From: Bradyrhizobium sp. WBOS07 | Lineage (GTDB): Bacteria; Pseudomonadota; Alphaproteobacteria; Rhizobiales; Xanthobacteraceae | Length of the DNA: 64,000 nt | NCBI RefSeq assembly: GCF_024585165.1 | Contig: NZ_CP029008.1 | Coordinates: 2,914,001-2,978,000, forward strand | Direction of reading: 5' to 3' | Shown: positions 17,708-26,653 of the stretch, piece after piece | Layout of the letters: each line of letters begins with the position of its first letter | Numbering within the stretch: the first letter of the stretch is position 1 | Notes under the pieces: generated by a model | Told to the model about the DNA's origin: nothing | What the model saw: only the letters and a program-made list of their open reading frames with translations | The model's database searches: none | Translations under genes and position numbers: made by a program

Positions 17708-18013
17708 ATGAGCGCAGACTGGAATACCAAATATGGCACGCGGCGCGTGCGCCACGATCCGCCTACCCTGGATGAGGCGATCTTCGCCGCCATCGGCATC
17801 ACCGACGACCAGGGGCAGCAGGCCGAGATCGCCGCAGCCTTGATGGGGATGCCGCTCGACGTCGTGCAGGCCGAGGTGAAGAAGCAAGCGCGCACCAACA
17901 GCCGCATCACTGCGACGCGCGTGATCGCCGGCGAACAGGGGGCACAGCGCTCCGTCGTGGTCGAACGCCGCGTCGTCCGCCGTTTCGGCAACGACAAGCG
18001 CACCGGCACCTGA
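17708..18013 (+). CDS. Conserved hypothetical protein (101 aa)
   Basis: Soluble 101-aa protein starting ATG at 17708. It has an N-terminal aromatic segment (MSADWNTKYGTRRVRHDPP), a predicted helical middle (LDEAIFAAIGITDDQGQQAE and LDVVQAEVKKQAR), and a basic C terminus (VVVERRVVRRFGNDKR). I recall similar rhizobial proteins without known function. Followed by a good terminator at 18044, which supports a real transcription unit. Confidence 0.8.
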   Translation: MSADWNTKYGTRRVRHDPPTLDEAIFAAIGITDDQGQQAEIAAALMGMPLDVVQAEVKKQARTNSRITATRVIAGEQGAQRSVVVERRVVRRFGNDKRTGT

Positions 18014-18043
18014 GGCGTTCGTTTACGACCTGCGAAATACGGA

Positions 18044-18072
18044 GCGGACCGGCCCTGCCGGTCCGCTTTTTG
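18044..18072 (+). terminator. Rho-independent terminator
   Basis: GCGGACCGG (18044-18052) pairs with CCGGTCCGC (18058-18066), loop CCCTG, then a run of T. It ends the 17708-18013 gene, 30 bases after its stop. Confidence 0.9.
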
Positions 18073-18092
18073 ATTCAGCCTGCGATTTGAAG

Positions 18093-18698
18093 TCAGGCCG
18101 CGCGATTGTCGTACATGCTGGAGATGATCTTCCAGCAGGTCGAGTTGAGGCTGAGCAGAGCGCGTCCGGCCGCGAAGGGCGAAGCCGCGAGATCGGCAAG
18201 CTCTGCCTCGGGCGTCTTGGCAAGATCGATCGTGCCAGTCGATTCGCCCTGGCGGAAAGCCAGGTGCGCGCCGAACTTTCTGGCGAGCGCCCTCATCGCG
18301 TGATTGTCGGCGCCGGTCGTGATGCGCAGCTGCTTGTAGCCCTTCCAGCGCGCCTCCGCGATCAGGCGGCGGAACAACGCAGTGCCGACACCTTGGCGCC
18401 GCGCCGAAGCTTCGACGCTGAAGGCGACTTCAGGCAAGGCGTCAGCCTCCGGCGGATGCAGTTCGGCCGCACCGCGGACCACACCGTCGACGATATAGGC
18501 AACGATCACGGTGCCGTCCTCGGCACAGCGGGCGGCGTAACGCTCGATGAAGCTGTCGTCGAGATAGCCATTGAAACGGTCGTGCCGGCTTGCGGCATCG
18601 AGCCTCAGCAAATGATCACGCAGGAGCGGCAATTCTTCCTGCTGGATCAGGGTCCGTACATAGCCCCGAGCAGTGCGGACGGTCTCTTCAAGTACCAC
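18093..18698 (-). CDS. GNAT-family N-acetyltransferase
   Basis: 201 aa from GTG at 18698, preceded by AGGAG at good spacing; longer starts upstream lack this site. The acetyl-CoA-binding motif A is visible as VEASARRQGVGTALFRRLIAEA (about residues 92-113), preceded by the strand VRGAAELHP and followed by LRITTGADNHAMRALARKFG. Typical of GNAT enzymes that acetylate small amines or proteins; the substrate is unknown. Alone on its strand. Confidence 0.87.
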   Translation of the reverse strand: MVLEETVRTARGYVRTLIQQEELPLLRDHLLRLDAASRHDRFNGYLDDSFIERYAARCAEDGTVIVAYIVDGVVRGAAELHPPEADALPEVAFSVEASARRQGVGTALFRRLIAEARWKGYKQLRITTGADNHAMRALARKFGAHLAFRQGESTGTIDLAKTPEAELADLAASPFAAGRALLSLNSTCWKIISSMYDNRAA

Positions 18699-18850
18699 GT
18701 CAAAACTCCTCTTGGTGACCCTCGAGGAGGCGTTCGAATCCCTAGGTCCCCTATATTGTGCATCGCAGCATCTTTTGCAAGACAGGGACCTGCCTAAGTT
18801 AAAGGCACGGGAGACGACTAATTCGTTAATGAAATCAAAGTCCCGTAGTC

Positions 18851-19249
18851 TTACAGGACCAGCTGGGTCTGGGTCACCACGGCTACCAGTTTGCCGTCCT
18901 CTGTCTCCAGGCGGGTGGTCCAAACCTGGGTCCGCCGGCCGCGATGGACCGGGGTCGCGGTGGCAAGGATCGTGGTTCCCTCCTTGGCCCCACCAATGAA
19001 ATTGGTCTTGCTCTCCAGCGTGGTCGTGCCCTTGGCGTCGTCAGGCAGATTGATCACAGTCGCCGCCGCGCCAACGGAATCGGCCAGCGCCATCACCGCC
19101 CCGCCATGGATGGTGTGGTGCAGCGTGCAGAGATCGGGGCGGACCATCATCCGTGCCACCACACGGTCCTTCCCGGCCTCGATGAACTCGACGCCCTTGA
19201 GCTCGGCGAACGGCATCTTCATCGCTTTGAGTTTCTCGAGCGGCGTCAT
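18851..19249 (-). CDS. PaaI-type hotdog thioesterase
   Basis: 132 aa from ATG 19249, which has GGGAG eight bases upstream. The hotdog-fold signature HHTIHGGAVMALADSVGAAA is present, with the catalytic-region HGG. Members hydrolyse acyl- or aryl-CoA thioesters, often to recycle CoA from aromatic degradation intermediates; the substrate cannot be read from sequence. A dispersed repeat lies upstream at 19355-19518. Confidence 0.88.
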   Translation of the reverse strand: MTPLEKLKAMKMPFAELKGVEFIEAGKDRVVARMMVRPDLCTLHHTIHGGAVMALADSVGAAATVINLPDDAKGTTTLESKTNFIGGAKEGTTILATATPVHRGRRTQVWTTRLETEDGKLVAVVTQTQLVL

Positions 19250-19354
19250 CAGATCTTCTCCCAATTCGTTGTTGTCTCAGCGTGAATTGCTTCACGCGGC
19301 AAAGCAATGACGTCCGAAGTAATGGCCGCTGGCGCTAAAGCGGCAAATACTCTG

Positions 19355-19518
19355 GTGTCCCGGACGCGCTGCAACGCCACAAGCGCGTTCACGCGCGTCT
19401 TCGACGCGCTATGGCGTTGCTGCGCTGAGCCGGGACCCATCTCGCGACGGTTTCGGTACGGCGTGGGCCGGCTCTGCAGCGCACCGCCAAGAGCGCTGCG
19501 CTGCGTCCGGGGCACGAG
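19355..19518. repeat. Dispersed palindromic intergenic repeat, family A, copy 1
   Basis: Begins GTGTCCCGGACGCGCTGC and ends CGCTGCGTCCGGGGCACGAG, so the ends are inverted repeats; a GAGCCGGGACCCA core lies in between. A second copy is at 39385-39516. Non-coding, lying just downstream of kynU. Confidence 0.82.
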
Positions 19519-19525
19519 ACCTTAC

Positions 19526-20746
19526 TCACGTCACCGCATTCACGATCTGATATTCCGGCCGCCGCCACAGCTCGCCTGCGATCACCTCCTCGATGATTTC
19601 GGTGGCACGGATGATCTCGCCCTCGCCAATGTACAGCGGCGTGATCCCGAACCGCATGATGTCAGGCGCGCGAAAATCGCCGATGACGCCGCGGGCGATC
19701 AGCGCCTGCATGGCGGCGTAACCGCCGCCGAAGGCGAAGGAGACCTGCGAGCCGCGGTGGTCATGCGCGCGCGGTGTCACCAGCTTCAGGGACGGACAGC
19801 GGCGCTCGACCTCGGCGATCAGCAGGTCGCCGAGCGCCAGCGAGCGTGCACGTACTTCGGCGATATCGACGCGGTCCCAGATGTCGAGCGAGGCCTCCAG
19901 CGCCGCCATCGCCAGCACCGGTGGCGTGCCGACGCGCATGCGCTCGACACCGCCGGCGGCTGCATAGGCAAGCTCGAACGCAAACGGCTTGGCGTGCCCC
20001 ATCCACCCCGACAGCGCGGCGCGCGCGGTGTCGGCGTGCCGCGGCGCGACGTAGAGGAAGGCCGGCGCGCCCGGCCCGGCGTTGAGATATTTGTAGGTGC
20101 ACCCCGCAGCGAAATCGGCGCCGGTCCCGGCGAGATCGACCGGCAGCGCGCCGGCGGAATGTGCGAGATCCCAGACCGTGACGATGCCGAGCGCATGCGC
20201 CTTCGCGGTCAGATCCGCCATATCGTGGCGGCGGCCGGTGCGATAGTCGACCTCGGTGAGGTAGAGCACCGCGATCTCCTCCGACAACGACGCATCGATT
20301 TGCTCCGGCGCCACCAGACGCAATTGGTGGCCCCGCCCGAGCGTCGCGATCAGGCCTTCGGCCATGTAGAGGTCGGTCGGGAAATTGCCGGTGTCCGACA
20401 GGACGATCTTGCGCGACGGATTCATGTCCAGCGCGGCGGCGAGCGCCTGGTAGACCTTGAGCGACAGCGTGTCGCCGACCATCACCGAGCCGGCTTCCGC
20501 ACCGATCAGCTGGGCGATGCGATCGCCGAGTTGGCGCGGCTGGACGTACCAGCCCGCGGTGTTCCAGGCGCGGATCAGCTCATTGCCCCACTCCGTCGTG
20601 ATGACGCGGTTGACCCGTTCGGCAACGCCCGACGGCAGCGCACCGAGCGAATTGCCGTCGAGATAGATCACGCCGTCAGGCAGATGGAACAGAACTTTGG
20701 TCTCGTCATAGACGCGATATCTGGTCATAGACATTGCTTTGGGCAT
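19526..20746 (-). CDS. kynU: Kynureninase
   Basis: 406 aa. PLP-dependent fold-type I enzyme that cleaves kynurenine to anthranilate and alanine. Seen: GNSLGALP near the N terminus, the WDLAHSAGALPVDL aspartate segment, and the cofactor lysine in CTYKYLNAGPGAPAF. I took ATG 20746, two bases after the kynA stop; ATG 20734 or 20728 would also serve, and no strong RBS separates them. Last gene of a kyn operon. A family A repeat follows. Confidence 0.96.
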   Translation of the reverse strand: MPKAMSMTRYRVYDETKVLFHLPDGVIYLDGNSLGALPSGVAERVNRVITTEWGNELIRAWNTAGWYVQPRQLGDRIAQLIGAEAGSVMVGDTLSLKVYQALAAALDMNPSRKIVLSDTGNFPTDLYMAEGLIATLGRGHQLRLVAPEQIDASLSEEIAVLYLTEVDYRTGRRHDMADLTAKAHALGIVTVWDLAHSAGALPVDLAGTGADFAAGCTYKYLNAGPGAPAFLYVAPRHADTARAALSGWMGHAKPFAFELAYAAAGGVERMRVGTPPVLAMAALEASLDIWDRVDIAEVRARSLALGDLLIAEVERRCPSLKLVTPRAHDHRGSQVSFAFGGGYAAMQALIARGVIGDFRAPDIMRFGITPLYIGEGEIIRATEIIEEVIAGELWRRPEYQIVNAVT

Positions 20747-20748
20747 TT

Positions 20749-21588
20749 CTACAGAATGGTGCGGACGCGCCAGAGCTCGGGGAACAGCTCCACCTCCAGC
20801 ATGCGCTTGAGATAACTGACCCCGCCGGTGCCGCCGGTGCCGCGCTTGAAGCCGATGACGCGCTCGACCGTGGTGACGTGGTTGAAGCGCCAGCGGCGGA
20901 AATAGTCCTCGAAATCGACCAGTTTCTCGGCGAGCTCGTAAAGCATCCAATGCGTCTCCGGCGCCTCGTAGACGATACGCCAGGCTTGCAGCACGCCTTC
21001 GTTGAAGCTGTGGGTCTCGCGCACATCGCGCGCCAATACCGCGGCGGGCATCTTCAATCCGTTGCGGTCGGCGAGCCTGAGCACCTCGTCATAGAGGCTT
21101 GGGGTCGCAAGCTCGGCTTCCAGCAGCTTGGTCGTCTCCGGATCGTGCGCGTGCGGCTTGAGCATGGCGTGGTTGCGGTTGCCGAGCAGGAATTCGATCA
21201 GCCGGTACTGGCGCGACTGGAAGCCCGACGATTGTCCGAGCTGCGAGCGGAAGCGCGTGTACTCGCTTGGCGTCATCGTGCGCAGCACGTCCCAGGCGTT
21301 GTTGAGCTGCTCGAAGATGCGCGACATCCGCGCCAGCATCTTCATGGCAGGCGACACATCGTCCCTGGCAATGGCGCGGCGTGCGGCACTGAGCTCGTGG
21401 ATGGCGAGGCGCATCCACAGCTCCGTGGTCTGATGCTGGATGATGAACAGCATCTCGTCATGCGCTTCCGACAGCGGATGTTGCGCACCGAGGATCGCGT
21501 CCAGCGCGAGATAGTCGCCGTAGGACATGCGCCGGGCAAAATCGGTCTCGGCGCCTTCGCTGGTGGGATCATAATCGCTGGACGTCAT
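20749..21588 (-). CDS. kynA: Tryptophan 2,3-dioxygenase
   Basis: 279 aa, the normal length. Haem enzyme that opens the indole ring of tryptophan to N-formylkynurenine. Diagnostic stretches: [32 protein letters not shown] (haem-side His), [20 protein letters not shown] and [20 protein letters not shown]. Lies between the formamidase-like gene (36 bases upstream) and kynU (two bases downstream), all on the minus strand. Confidence 0.97.
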   Translation of the reverse strand: MTSSDYDPTSEGAETDFARRMSYGDYLALDAILGAQHPLSEAHDEMLFIIQHQTTELWMRLAIHELSAARRAIARDDVSPAMKMLARMSRIFEQLNNAWDVLRTMTPSEYTRFRSQLGQSSGFQSRQYRLIEFLLGNRNHAMLKPHAHDPETTKLLEAELATPSLYDEVLRLADRNGLKMPAAVLARDVRETHSFNEGVLQAWRIVYEAPETHWMLYELAEKLVDFEDYFRRWRFNHVTTVERVIGFKRGTGGTGGVSYLKRMLEVELFPELWRVRTIL

Positions 21589-21624
21589 GGGCAGGCCCTT
21601 TCGATCGATCTTCCCCGGCCATGT

Positions 21625-22434
21625 TCAGTCGAGGCCGATCAGGCGCGCGGTGATCGGCGAGGCCGGATCCTTCAGTCCGTCGATCACGGTAAAATGGTTC
21701 AGCCCAGGATCCACGACGAGACTGGTCGGCACGTCGAAACCGGTCCAGATATTGGCCATCAGATCGGACTGGCGGATGAATTCGGGCCGTTCGCCGCCAC
21801 CGACCCAGGCGGTCACGGGCGAATGCCCGCGCGGCAGATGCAGCGCCGCGCTTTCGAGCGTCGCCTCCTCCGAAGTCATGCGCAGCGTGTCATTCATTCT
21901 GGTCTTCAGCAATGGCCGCAGGTCATGCAGGCCGCTGATCGAGAGCGTACCACCGATGCGGTTGAAAACGGCCGGCTCCAGCCGGCTGTCGTCGCACAGC
22001 ATGCGCGTGACGAGGTGGCCGCCGGCGGAATGGCCGGCAAGCCGGATCGGTCCTGCGACGAGCGACGCCGCTTTGGCGATCGCCGCGGTGATTTCGGCAG
22101 TGATGTCGGAGATGCGTGCGGCCGGGGTCAGCGTGTAGCTCGGCAGCGCCACGGTCCAGCCGTGATGGCGCGCGCCTTCGGCGAGATCGGTCCAGGTCGA
22201 CTTGTCGAAGCGCATCCAGTAGCCGCCGTGCACGAAGACGACGAGGCCCTTGCTGTCGGCGTCGGGCAGGACCAGGTCGAGCTTCTGGCGCTCACCGGCG
22301 CCATAGGCGATATCAGCGCGAAAATTCTTCAGCCCGGCCCGGTAGGCCGCCGCCCGCTCCGCCCACAGCCCGGGCATCTTGTCCGAGCCGGGGATATGGG
22401 CCGAATTGGCGTAAGCATCATCCCAATCGCGCAT
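21625..22434 (-). CDS. Alpha/beta hydrolase, probable N-formylkynurenine formamidase
   Basis: 269 aa from ATG 22434 behind GAGGAG. It has the HGGYW oxyanion motif (residues 69-73) and nucleophile Ser136 in GHSAGG, like eukaryote-type arylformamidase. It is not the metal-dependent bacterial KynB family. Its place as the first gene of a kyn operon implies it hydrolyses N-formylkynurenine to kynurenine, completing tryptophan to anthranilate. A general esterase role cannot be ruled out from sequence. Confidence 0.88.
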   Translation of the reverse strand: MRDWDDAYANSAHIPGSDKMPGLWAERAAAYRAGLKNFRADIAYGAGERQKLDLVLPDADSKGLVVFVHGGYWMRFDKSTWTDLAEGARHHGWTVALPSYTLTPAARISDITAEITAAIAKAASLVAGPIRLAGHSAGGHLVTRMLCDDSRLEPAVFNRIGGTLSISGLHDLRPLLKTRMNDTLRMTSEEATLESAALHLPRGHSPVTAWVGGGERPEFIRQSDLMANIWTGFDVPTSLVVDPGLNHFTVIDGLKDPASPITARLIGLD

Positions 22435-22509
22435 GGTCACTCCTCGGACTCGGGGCTCTGCGATCAGGCGTCAGTCTGCCACCGGTCAAAGCCGCATCCT
22501 AGTGCTTAT

Positions 22510-22521
22510 TTTAAGCTTAAA
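22510..22521. promoter_or_regulatory. Candidate operator upstream of the kyn operon
   Basis: Perfect 12-base palindrome TTTAAGCTTAAA, 75 bases before the formamidase start, in an AT-rich patch that stands out from the GC-rich surroundings. Position suits a promoter-proximal regulator site, for example an Lrp-type KynR; no such regulator is adjacent. Confidence 0.35.
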
Positions 22522-22572
22522 GGATTTTGGAGGGCTGATGATTGTGCAAGCAAGCGCGTCAACCACGGTGCC

Positions 22573-22696
22573 GTAGGGTGGGCAAAGCGGCTTGTCCGCC
22601 GTAGCTCGAAGAGCGAAGGCGGAAGCGTGCCCACGATTTTTGTCATGTTCGAGACAACTCGTAGGCACGGCGCTAACGCGCCTTTGCCCACCCTAC
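22573..22696. repeat. MITE-like repeat with 15-bp terminal inverted repeats
   Basis: GTAGGGTGGGCAAAG at 22573-22587 and its exact complement at 22682-22696 enclose about 94 bp without a coding frame. The outer GTAGGGTGG is shared with the REP hairpins beside the RAYT gene at 43 kb. Sits between the M20 peptidase gene and the kyn operon. Confidence 0.85.
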
Positions 22697-22720
22697 GACA
22701 GCTGCGATTTAAGGCGGCGG

Positions 22721-23998
22721 CTACGCCTTCTCGATTCCGCACCATTCCGCGATGAACAGCGCCATCGCCTTGGTGGTCTTCTTCAGCGAGTCCAGGTCGA
22801 CGAATTCGTTGAAGCCGTGCATTTCGCCGCCGCTGGCGCCGAAGCAGAGGCTCGGGATGCCCTCGTTGAGGCCGTAGAAGCGGGTGTCGGTGAGCGCGGT
22901 GAAGACGAGATCCTCCGGCATGCCGCCATAGACCTTGCCGAACGCCTTGGCGAAGGCAGCTTCGGGGGCGGCGGCGTCGGTCAGCTCATAGCCTTCCGAC
23001 AGGAAGCCCGACCATTCGATCTCGGGCGGATTGTTGGCGAGGAAGCGGTGGTTGCGCGCCGCGGCCGCGACGCAGGCCATGATCTCCTTCTGGTGATCGG
23101 CGATCGACCAGCCCGGCAACACCGCGATCCGGCAATCGACGTCGCACCAGGCCGGCACGCTGGAGGCCCAGTCGCCGCCCTTGATGATGCCGGGGTTGAA
23201 GTTGATGGGATGATTGAGCGTCTTGAAGTGCCTGTCGGCCTTGGCGCGCTCATTCCACTCGACCTCAAGCTTCTGCAGCGCCTGGATCAAATGATAGGCC
23301 GCCATGATGGCGTTGGCGCCGGAGCCGGCGAAGGCGACATGGGTCGGATGCCCCTTCACGCGCAGGCGAAACCAGATCACGCCGACCTGCGAGCGCACCA
23401 TCTTGCCGCCGGTCGGCTCCGGAATGAAGCAGGCATCGGCGCGGTAGCCGCGCTGCAGCGTCGAGAGCGCGCCGACACCGGTGCTCTCCTCCTCGATCAC
23501 GGATTGGAGATGGATCCGCGCCGTCGGCTTGAACCCGGCGGCCTTGATCGCGTCCAGCGCATAGAGGGCGCCGATGGTGCCTGACTTCATGTCGCAGGCG
23601 CCGCGGCCGAACATCTTGCCGTCCTTGATGACCGGCGAGAACGGCGGCGTGTCCCACAATTCCAGCGGGCCAGCGGGCACCACGTCGCAATGGCCCTGCA
23701 GGATCAGCGATTTGCCGCCGTTCGTTTGCGGACGGTAGGTCCCCACCACCGAACGCGCCTTGGAGAAATCATGCTCGATCGGGCCGAAGCCGCGCAGATC
23801 CTTGAGATCGTCGACGTCGATGTGCCAATCGTCGACCTCGTAGCCGCGCTCGCGCAGGAGATCGCCGATCATGTCCTGGCACGGCCCCTCCGCCCCGCGG
23901 GTCGAAGGGATCGCGACGAAATCGCGCGTGGTGGCTAGCTGGGCTTCGAAGCCGGCATCGACGGCGTCGAGGATCCTCTGCTGCGTTTCGGCATTCAT
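22721..23998 (-). CDS. M20-family metallopeptidase / ArgE-DapE-like deacylase
   Basis: 425 aa from ATG 23998 with GGAG seven bases upstream. Metal-site motifs: GHCDVVP (His and Asp), FGRGACDMKSG, EEEST and a C-terminal MHGFNEFV histidine. Family members deacetylate N-acetylated amino acids or cleave small peptides in the cytoplasm, using two zinc ions. The lid dimerisation domain is present in the middle. The substrate is not determinable. The next gene upstream (PPOX-like) is on the same strand 53 bases away. Confidence 0.9.
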   Translation of the reverse strand: MNAETQQRILDAVDAGFEAQLATTRDFVAIPSTRGAEGPCQDMIGDLLRERGYEVDDWHIDVDDLKDLRGFGPIEHDFSKARSVVGTYRPQTNGGKSLILQGHCDVVPAGPLELWDTPPFSPVIKDGKMFGRGACDMKSGTIGALYALDAIKAAGFKPTARIHLQSVIEEESTGVGALSTLQRGYRADACFIPEPTGGKMVRSQVGVIWFRLRVKGHPTHVAFAGSGANAIMAAYHLIQALQKLEVEWNERAKADRHFKTLNHPINFNPGIIKGGDWASSVPAWCDVDCRIAVLPGWSIADHQKEIMACVAAAARNHRFLANNPPEIEWSGFLSEGYELTDAAAPEAAFAKAFGKVYGGMPEDLVFTALTDTRFYGLNEGIPSLCFGASGGEMHGFNEFVDLDSLKKTTKAMALFIAEWCGIEKA

Positions 23999-24051
23999 CA
24001 GGCAACTCCAGGCATTCCAATGGTCCCAAGGAGTGCGCAAGCTAGCCGATT

Positions 24052-24777
24052 TCAGCCGTTCGGGTACTCCACAAAATATGCATCCCGCAATGCATCTTCG
24101 AGCAGCCGGCCTTCGGCATAGCCGTCCAGTGTCGCAGGGCGTTTCACGCCGTCGAGCAGGCGCGGACACGGCTCCGGCGCGCCGAGCACCGTTCGAACCG
24201 GGATGCGCTCGGCATAGATCGGCAACGCGTAGTCCTCATCGTCGTCGGCAACACCCTTGGCGCGTATCTTGGCCGAGGCTTCCTCGATCTCCATCGCGAT
24301 GAAGGACGTCGCCTTGACCTCCTGGGCGGTGCTGGCGCGAAGGCTCGCGGTGCGGTCCGGGAAGAAGCGGTCGACCATCGCGATCACCGCGCGCTCCTTC
24401 TCCGCGGGATCGGTGACGAGATAGGCGGTGCCGAATGCCATCACCGCGCGGTAGTCGGCGGAATGGTTGAAGCCGCAACGCGCCAGCACGAGGCTGTCGA
24501 GATGGGCGACCGTGAGGCACACGCGCTCGCCCTTGGTCTGGTTGCGCAACATCCGGCTGGCGCTCGAACCGTGCCAGTACAGCTTGGTGCCATCGCGCCA
24601 GAAGAAGGTCGGGGTGCAATAGGGCTGGCCGTCGATCACGTAGGAGACGTGGCAGAGCATCGAAGAATCCAGAATGCGATGGACCGTTGCGTGATCGTAG
24701 AAGCCGCGGTCGTGCCGGCGCTTCACCTGGTTGCGCGCCGATGTCGGATAGGAATTCGAGGTCTCGGTCTGGCTCAC
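24052..24777 (-). CDS. Pyridoxamine 5'-phosphate oxidase-like FMN-binding protein
   Basis: 241 aa from GTG 24777, preceded by AGGAG. NimA/PPOX-like split-barrel: HVSYVIDGQPYCTPTFFWRD, LYWHGSSASRMLRN and VCLTVAHLDSLVLARCGFNH are the usual FMN-barrel strands. The exact reaction is unknown; such proteins reduce or bind flavin and haem-like ligands. Divergent from a MocR-type regulator, which in other genomes often controls a PLP- or flavin-related neighbour. Confidence 0.88.
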   Translation of the reverse strand: MSQTETSNSYPTSARNQVKRRHDRGFYDHATVHRILDSSMLCHVSYVIDGQPYCTPTFFWRDGTKLYWHGSSASRMLRNQTKGERVCLTVAHLDSLVLARCGFNHSADYRAVMAFGTAYLVTDPAEKERAVIAMVDRFFPDRTASLRASTAQEVKATSFIAMEIEEASAKIRAKGVADDDEDYALPIYAERIPVRTVLGAPEPCPRLLDGVKRPATLDGYAEGRLLEDALRDAYFVEYPNG

Positions 24778-24852
24778 GGCCGCTCCTGATCGGATTAGGG
24801 GAGATCGGGAAGAGTTGTAGCGGCGCATTTGGTCTGCGATAGTTCCAATTCC

Positions 24853-26340
24853 ATGCGAAAAATTCCGACCAATTCCCGGCCGTCACCGGCCAAGTCTTTG
24901 CCGACAAAGACCGAGCTGCCGCTCGACCTTACCGGCCCCCACGTCACGGCCGGGGTCTCCGCCGCGCACCGGCTTTATCAGGCCCTGTGCGAGATGATCG
25001 TTTCCGGCCTCGCCAAGCCTGGCGAGCCGCTGCCGCCCTCGCGCACGCTGGCCAGGCAGACGGGCTTCCGGCGCAACGCCATCGTGATCGCCTATGAGCG
25101 CCTGATCGCTGACGGCTTTGCCGAGGCCAAAGTCGGCTCCGGGACTTTCGTCGCCGCGCGCATCCCAACGCGCGCGGCCGCGCCGAGCAAGCCGAAGGTC
25201 GTGGTCGAAGCGCCGCGACAAGGCGCATTCGCGCTCGGCTGCACCCATATCGACGCGCGTGCCGTGCAGCGCTTCCGCGCTTTCGTCGGCCGGCGCATGC
25301 GCGCCTTCGGGTCGGAGCATCTGCATTATGGCGATCCGCGCGGCAGCCGCGAGCTGCGCGTCGCCATCGCCGATCACCTGTTGTCGGCGCGCGGGCTGCG
25401 CTGCGATCCCGATCAGATCATGCTGACGTCAGGCACCCTGCATGCGCTGCGCATCGTGCTGAGCGCGATCCTGAAGGGCGGCGACCAGATCTGGTGCGAA
25501 GACCCCGGCTATCCCGCTGTGCGAAAGACCTTCACGCATTGCGGCTATCGCGCCGTGCCCGTTCCCGTCGATGAGCACGGCATGCGTATCGCCAAGGGCC
25601 GCGCCGCGGCGCCGTCTGCGCGCGCGGCCTACGTCACGCCGTCGCATCAGTTTCCGCTCGGCGTGCAGATGTCGATGCCGCGGCGGCTCGAGCTTCTGGA
25701 CTGGGCCAGGCAGGCCGGCGCCTTCGTGCTGGAAGACGATTACGACAGCGAGTTTCGCTACGACGGCGCACCGCTGATGTCGCTCGCCGGCATCGACCGT
25801 CTCCAGCGCGTCATCTACCTCGGCACCTTCGCCAAGACGCTGTTTCCGGGCCTGCGCATCGGCTATTGCGCCCTGCCCGAACGCCTCATCGCCGACGTGA
25901 CGGCTGCGCGCGCGGCGCTCGATCGCTTCCCCGGCACGCTGATGGAAGGCGCGGTGGCCGACATGCTCAACTCGGGCGCATTCGCCGCCAACCTCAAGCG
26001 GGTGCGAAAGCTCTACCGCGAAGCGCGCGACGTGCTGGCCGAAACGCTGGAAGCGGCTTCCGATGGCGCGCTCTCGGTGCCGGTGCCGTCACAAGGCCTG
26101 CATCTGGTCGCCAGGTTCGATCCGTCGGTCGACCCGTCGGTGGCCGCGCGGGCCAAGCAGGCGTGCGACGCGGAAGGCTGGCTGTTGGCCGACACCTATT
26201 CGCGCGCGCGGCCTCTGCCCGGCTTCGTGCTGGGATTTTCCGGCCATGCGGTTCCGCAGCTCAAAGCGTCGGCCGAACGGCTCGCGCGCGAATCGCGTGC
26301 AGCCCTGCGCGCGGGAACCAGAGCCGCTCGGCGCGCGTGA
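24853..26340 (+). CDS. MocR/PdxR-type GntR regulator with aminotransferase domain
   Basis: 495 aa from ATG 24853. N-terminal GntR winged helix (about residues 35-105: LYQALCEMIVSGLAKPGEPL, SRTLARQTGFRRNAIVIAYE) fused to a fold-type I aminotransferase domain with LEDDYDSEFRY and the PLP-lysine segment GTFAKTLFPGLRIGY. MocR proteins sense PLP or PLP adducts. The divergent PPOX-like gene is the likely target. Two copies of CCAATTCC (24845-24852 and 24869-24876) overlap the start codon area. Confidence 0.93.
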   Translation: MRKIPTNSRPSPAKSLPTKTELPLDLTGPHVTAGVSAAHRLYQALCEMIVSGLAKPGEPLPPSRTLARQTGFRRNAIVIAYERLIADGFAEAKVGSGTFVAARIPTRAAAPSKPKVVVEAPRQGAFALGCTHIDARAVQRFRAFVGRRMRAFGSEHLHYGDPRGSRELRVAIADHLLSARGLRCDPDQIMLTSGTLHALRIVLSAILKGGDQIWCEDPGYPAVRKTFTHCGYRAVPVPVDEHGMRIAKGRAAAPSARAAYVTPSHQFPLGVQMSMPRRLELLDWARQAGAFVLEDDYDSEFRYDGAPLMSLAGIDRLQRVIYLGTFAKTLFPGLRIGYCALPERLIADVTAARAALDRFPGTLMEGAVADMLNSGAFAANLKRVRKLYREARDVLAETLEAASDGALSVPVPSQGLHLVARFDPSVDPSVAARAKQACDAEGWLLADTYSRARPLPGFVLGFSGHAVPQLKASAERLARESRAALRAGTRAARRA

Positions 26341-26407
26341 TGAAGGTTCACTATGAGAATCGCCGGCTAGTCCCTACATTGCCGCATCGTCTCCGAGACC
26401 CTTCGCC

Positions 26408-26653
26408 ATGCTGCTACGACGGACGACCTGCCTCTCGTTCCTGATCTCCATCGTGCTTGCCGCGACGGCGCATGCCGGCTCGGTTGGACGCGAGCAGGAC
26501 ATCGTCGATCTCAAGCTGGGTCAGCGCGTGCAGGTGGATGACGGAACCTGTCCTGCCGGACAGGTCAAGGAAGTGCGTGGAGCGAGGATGACCGACAAGG
26601 GCGTCGCGCGCACCAGCACCTGCGTGCCGCGATACGGTCCGAAGATGAAATAG
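26408..26653 (+). CDS. Small secreted protein (81 aa), DUF6719-like
   Basis: 81 aa with a clear signal peptide (MLLRRTTCLSFLISIVLAAT, cleavage after AHA). The mature part has two cysteines, in DDGTCPAGQVKEV and RTSTCVPRYG, suggesting a disulphide in the periplasm. I recognise it as a rhizobial secreted family (DUF6719 from memory). Function unknown. Convergent with the next gene, stops adjacent. Confidence 0.78.
   Translation: MLLRRTTCLSFLISIVLAATAHAGSVGREQDIVDLKLGQRVQVDDGTCPAGQVKEVRGARMTDKGVARTSTCVPRYGPKMK

Noticed and set aside
20734..22755. 673-codon plus-strand ORF across the kyn genes
   Set aside because: Antisense to kynA and the formamidase-like gene.
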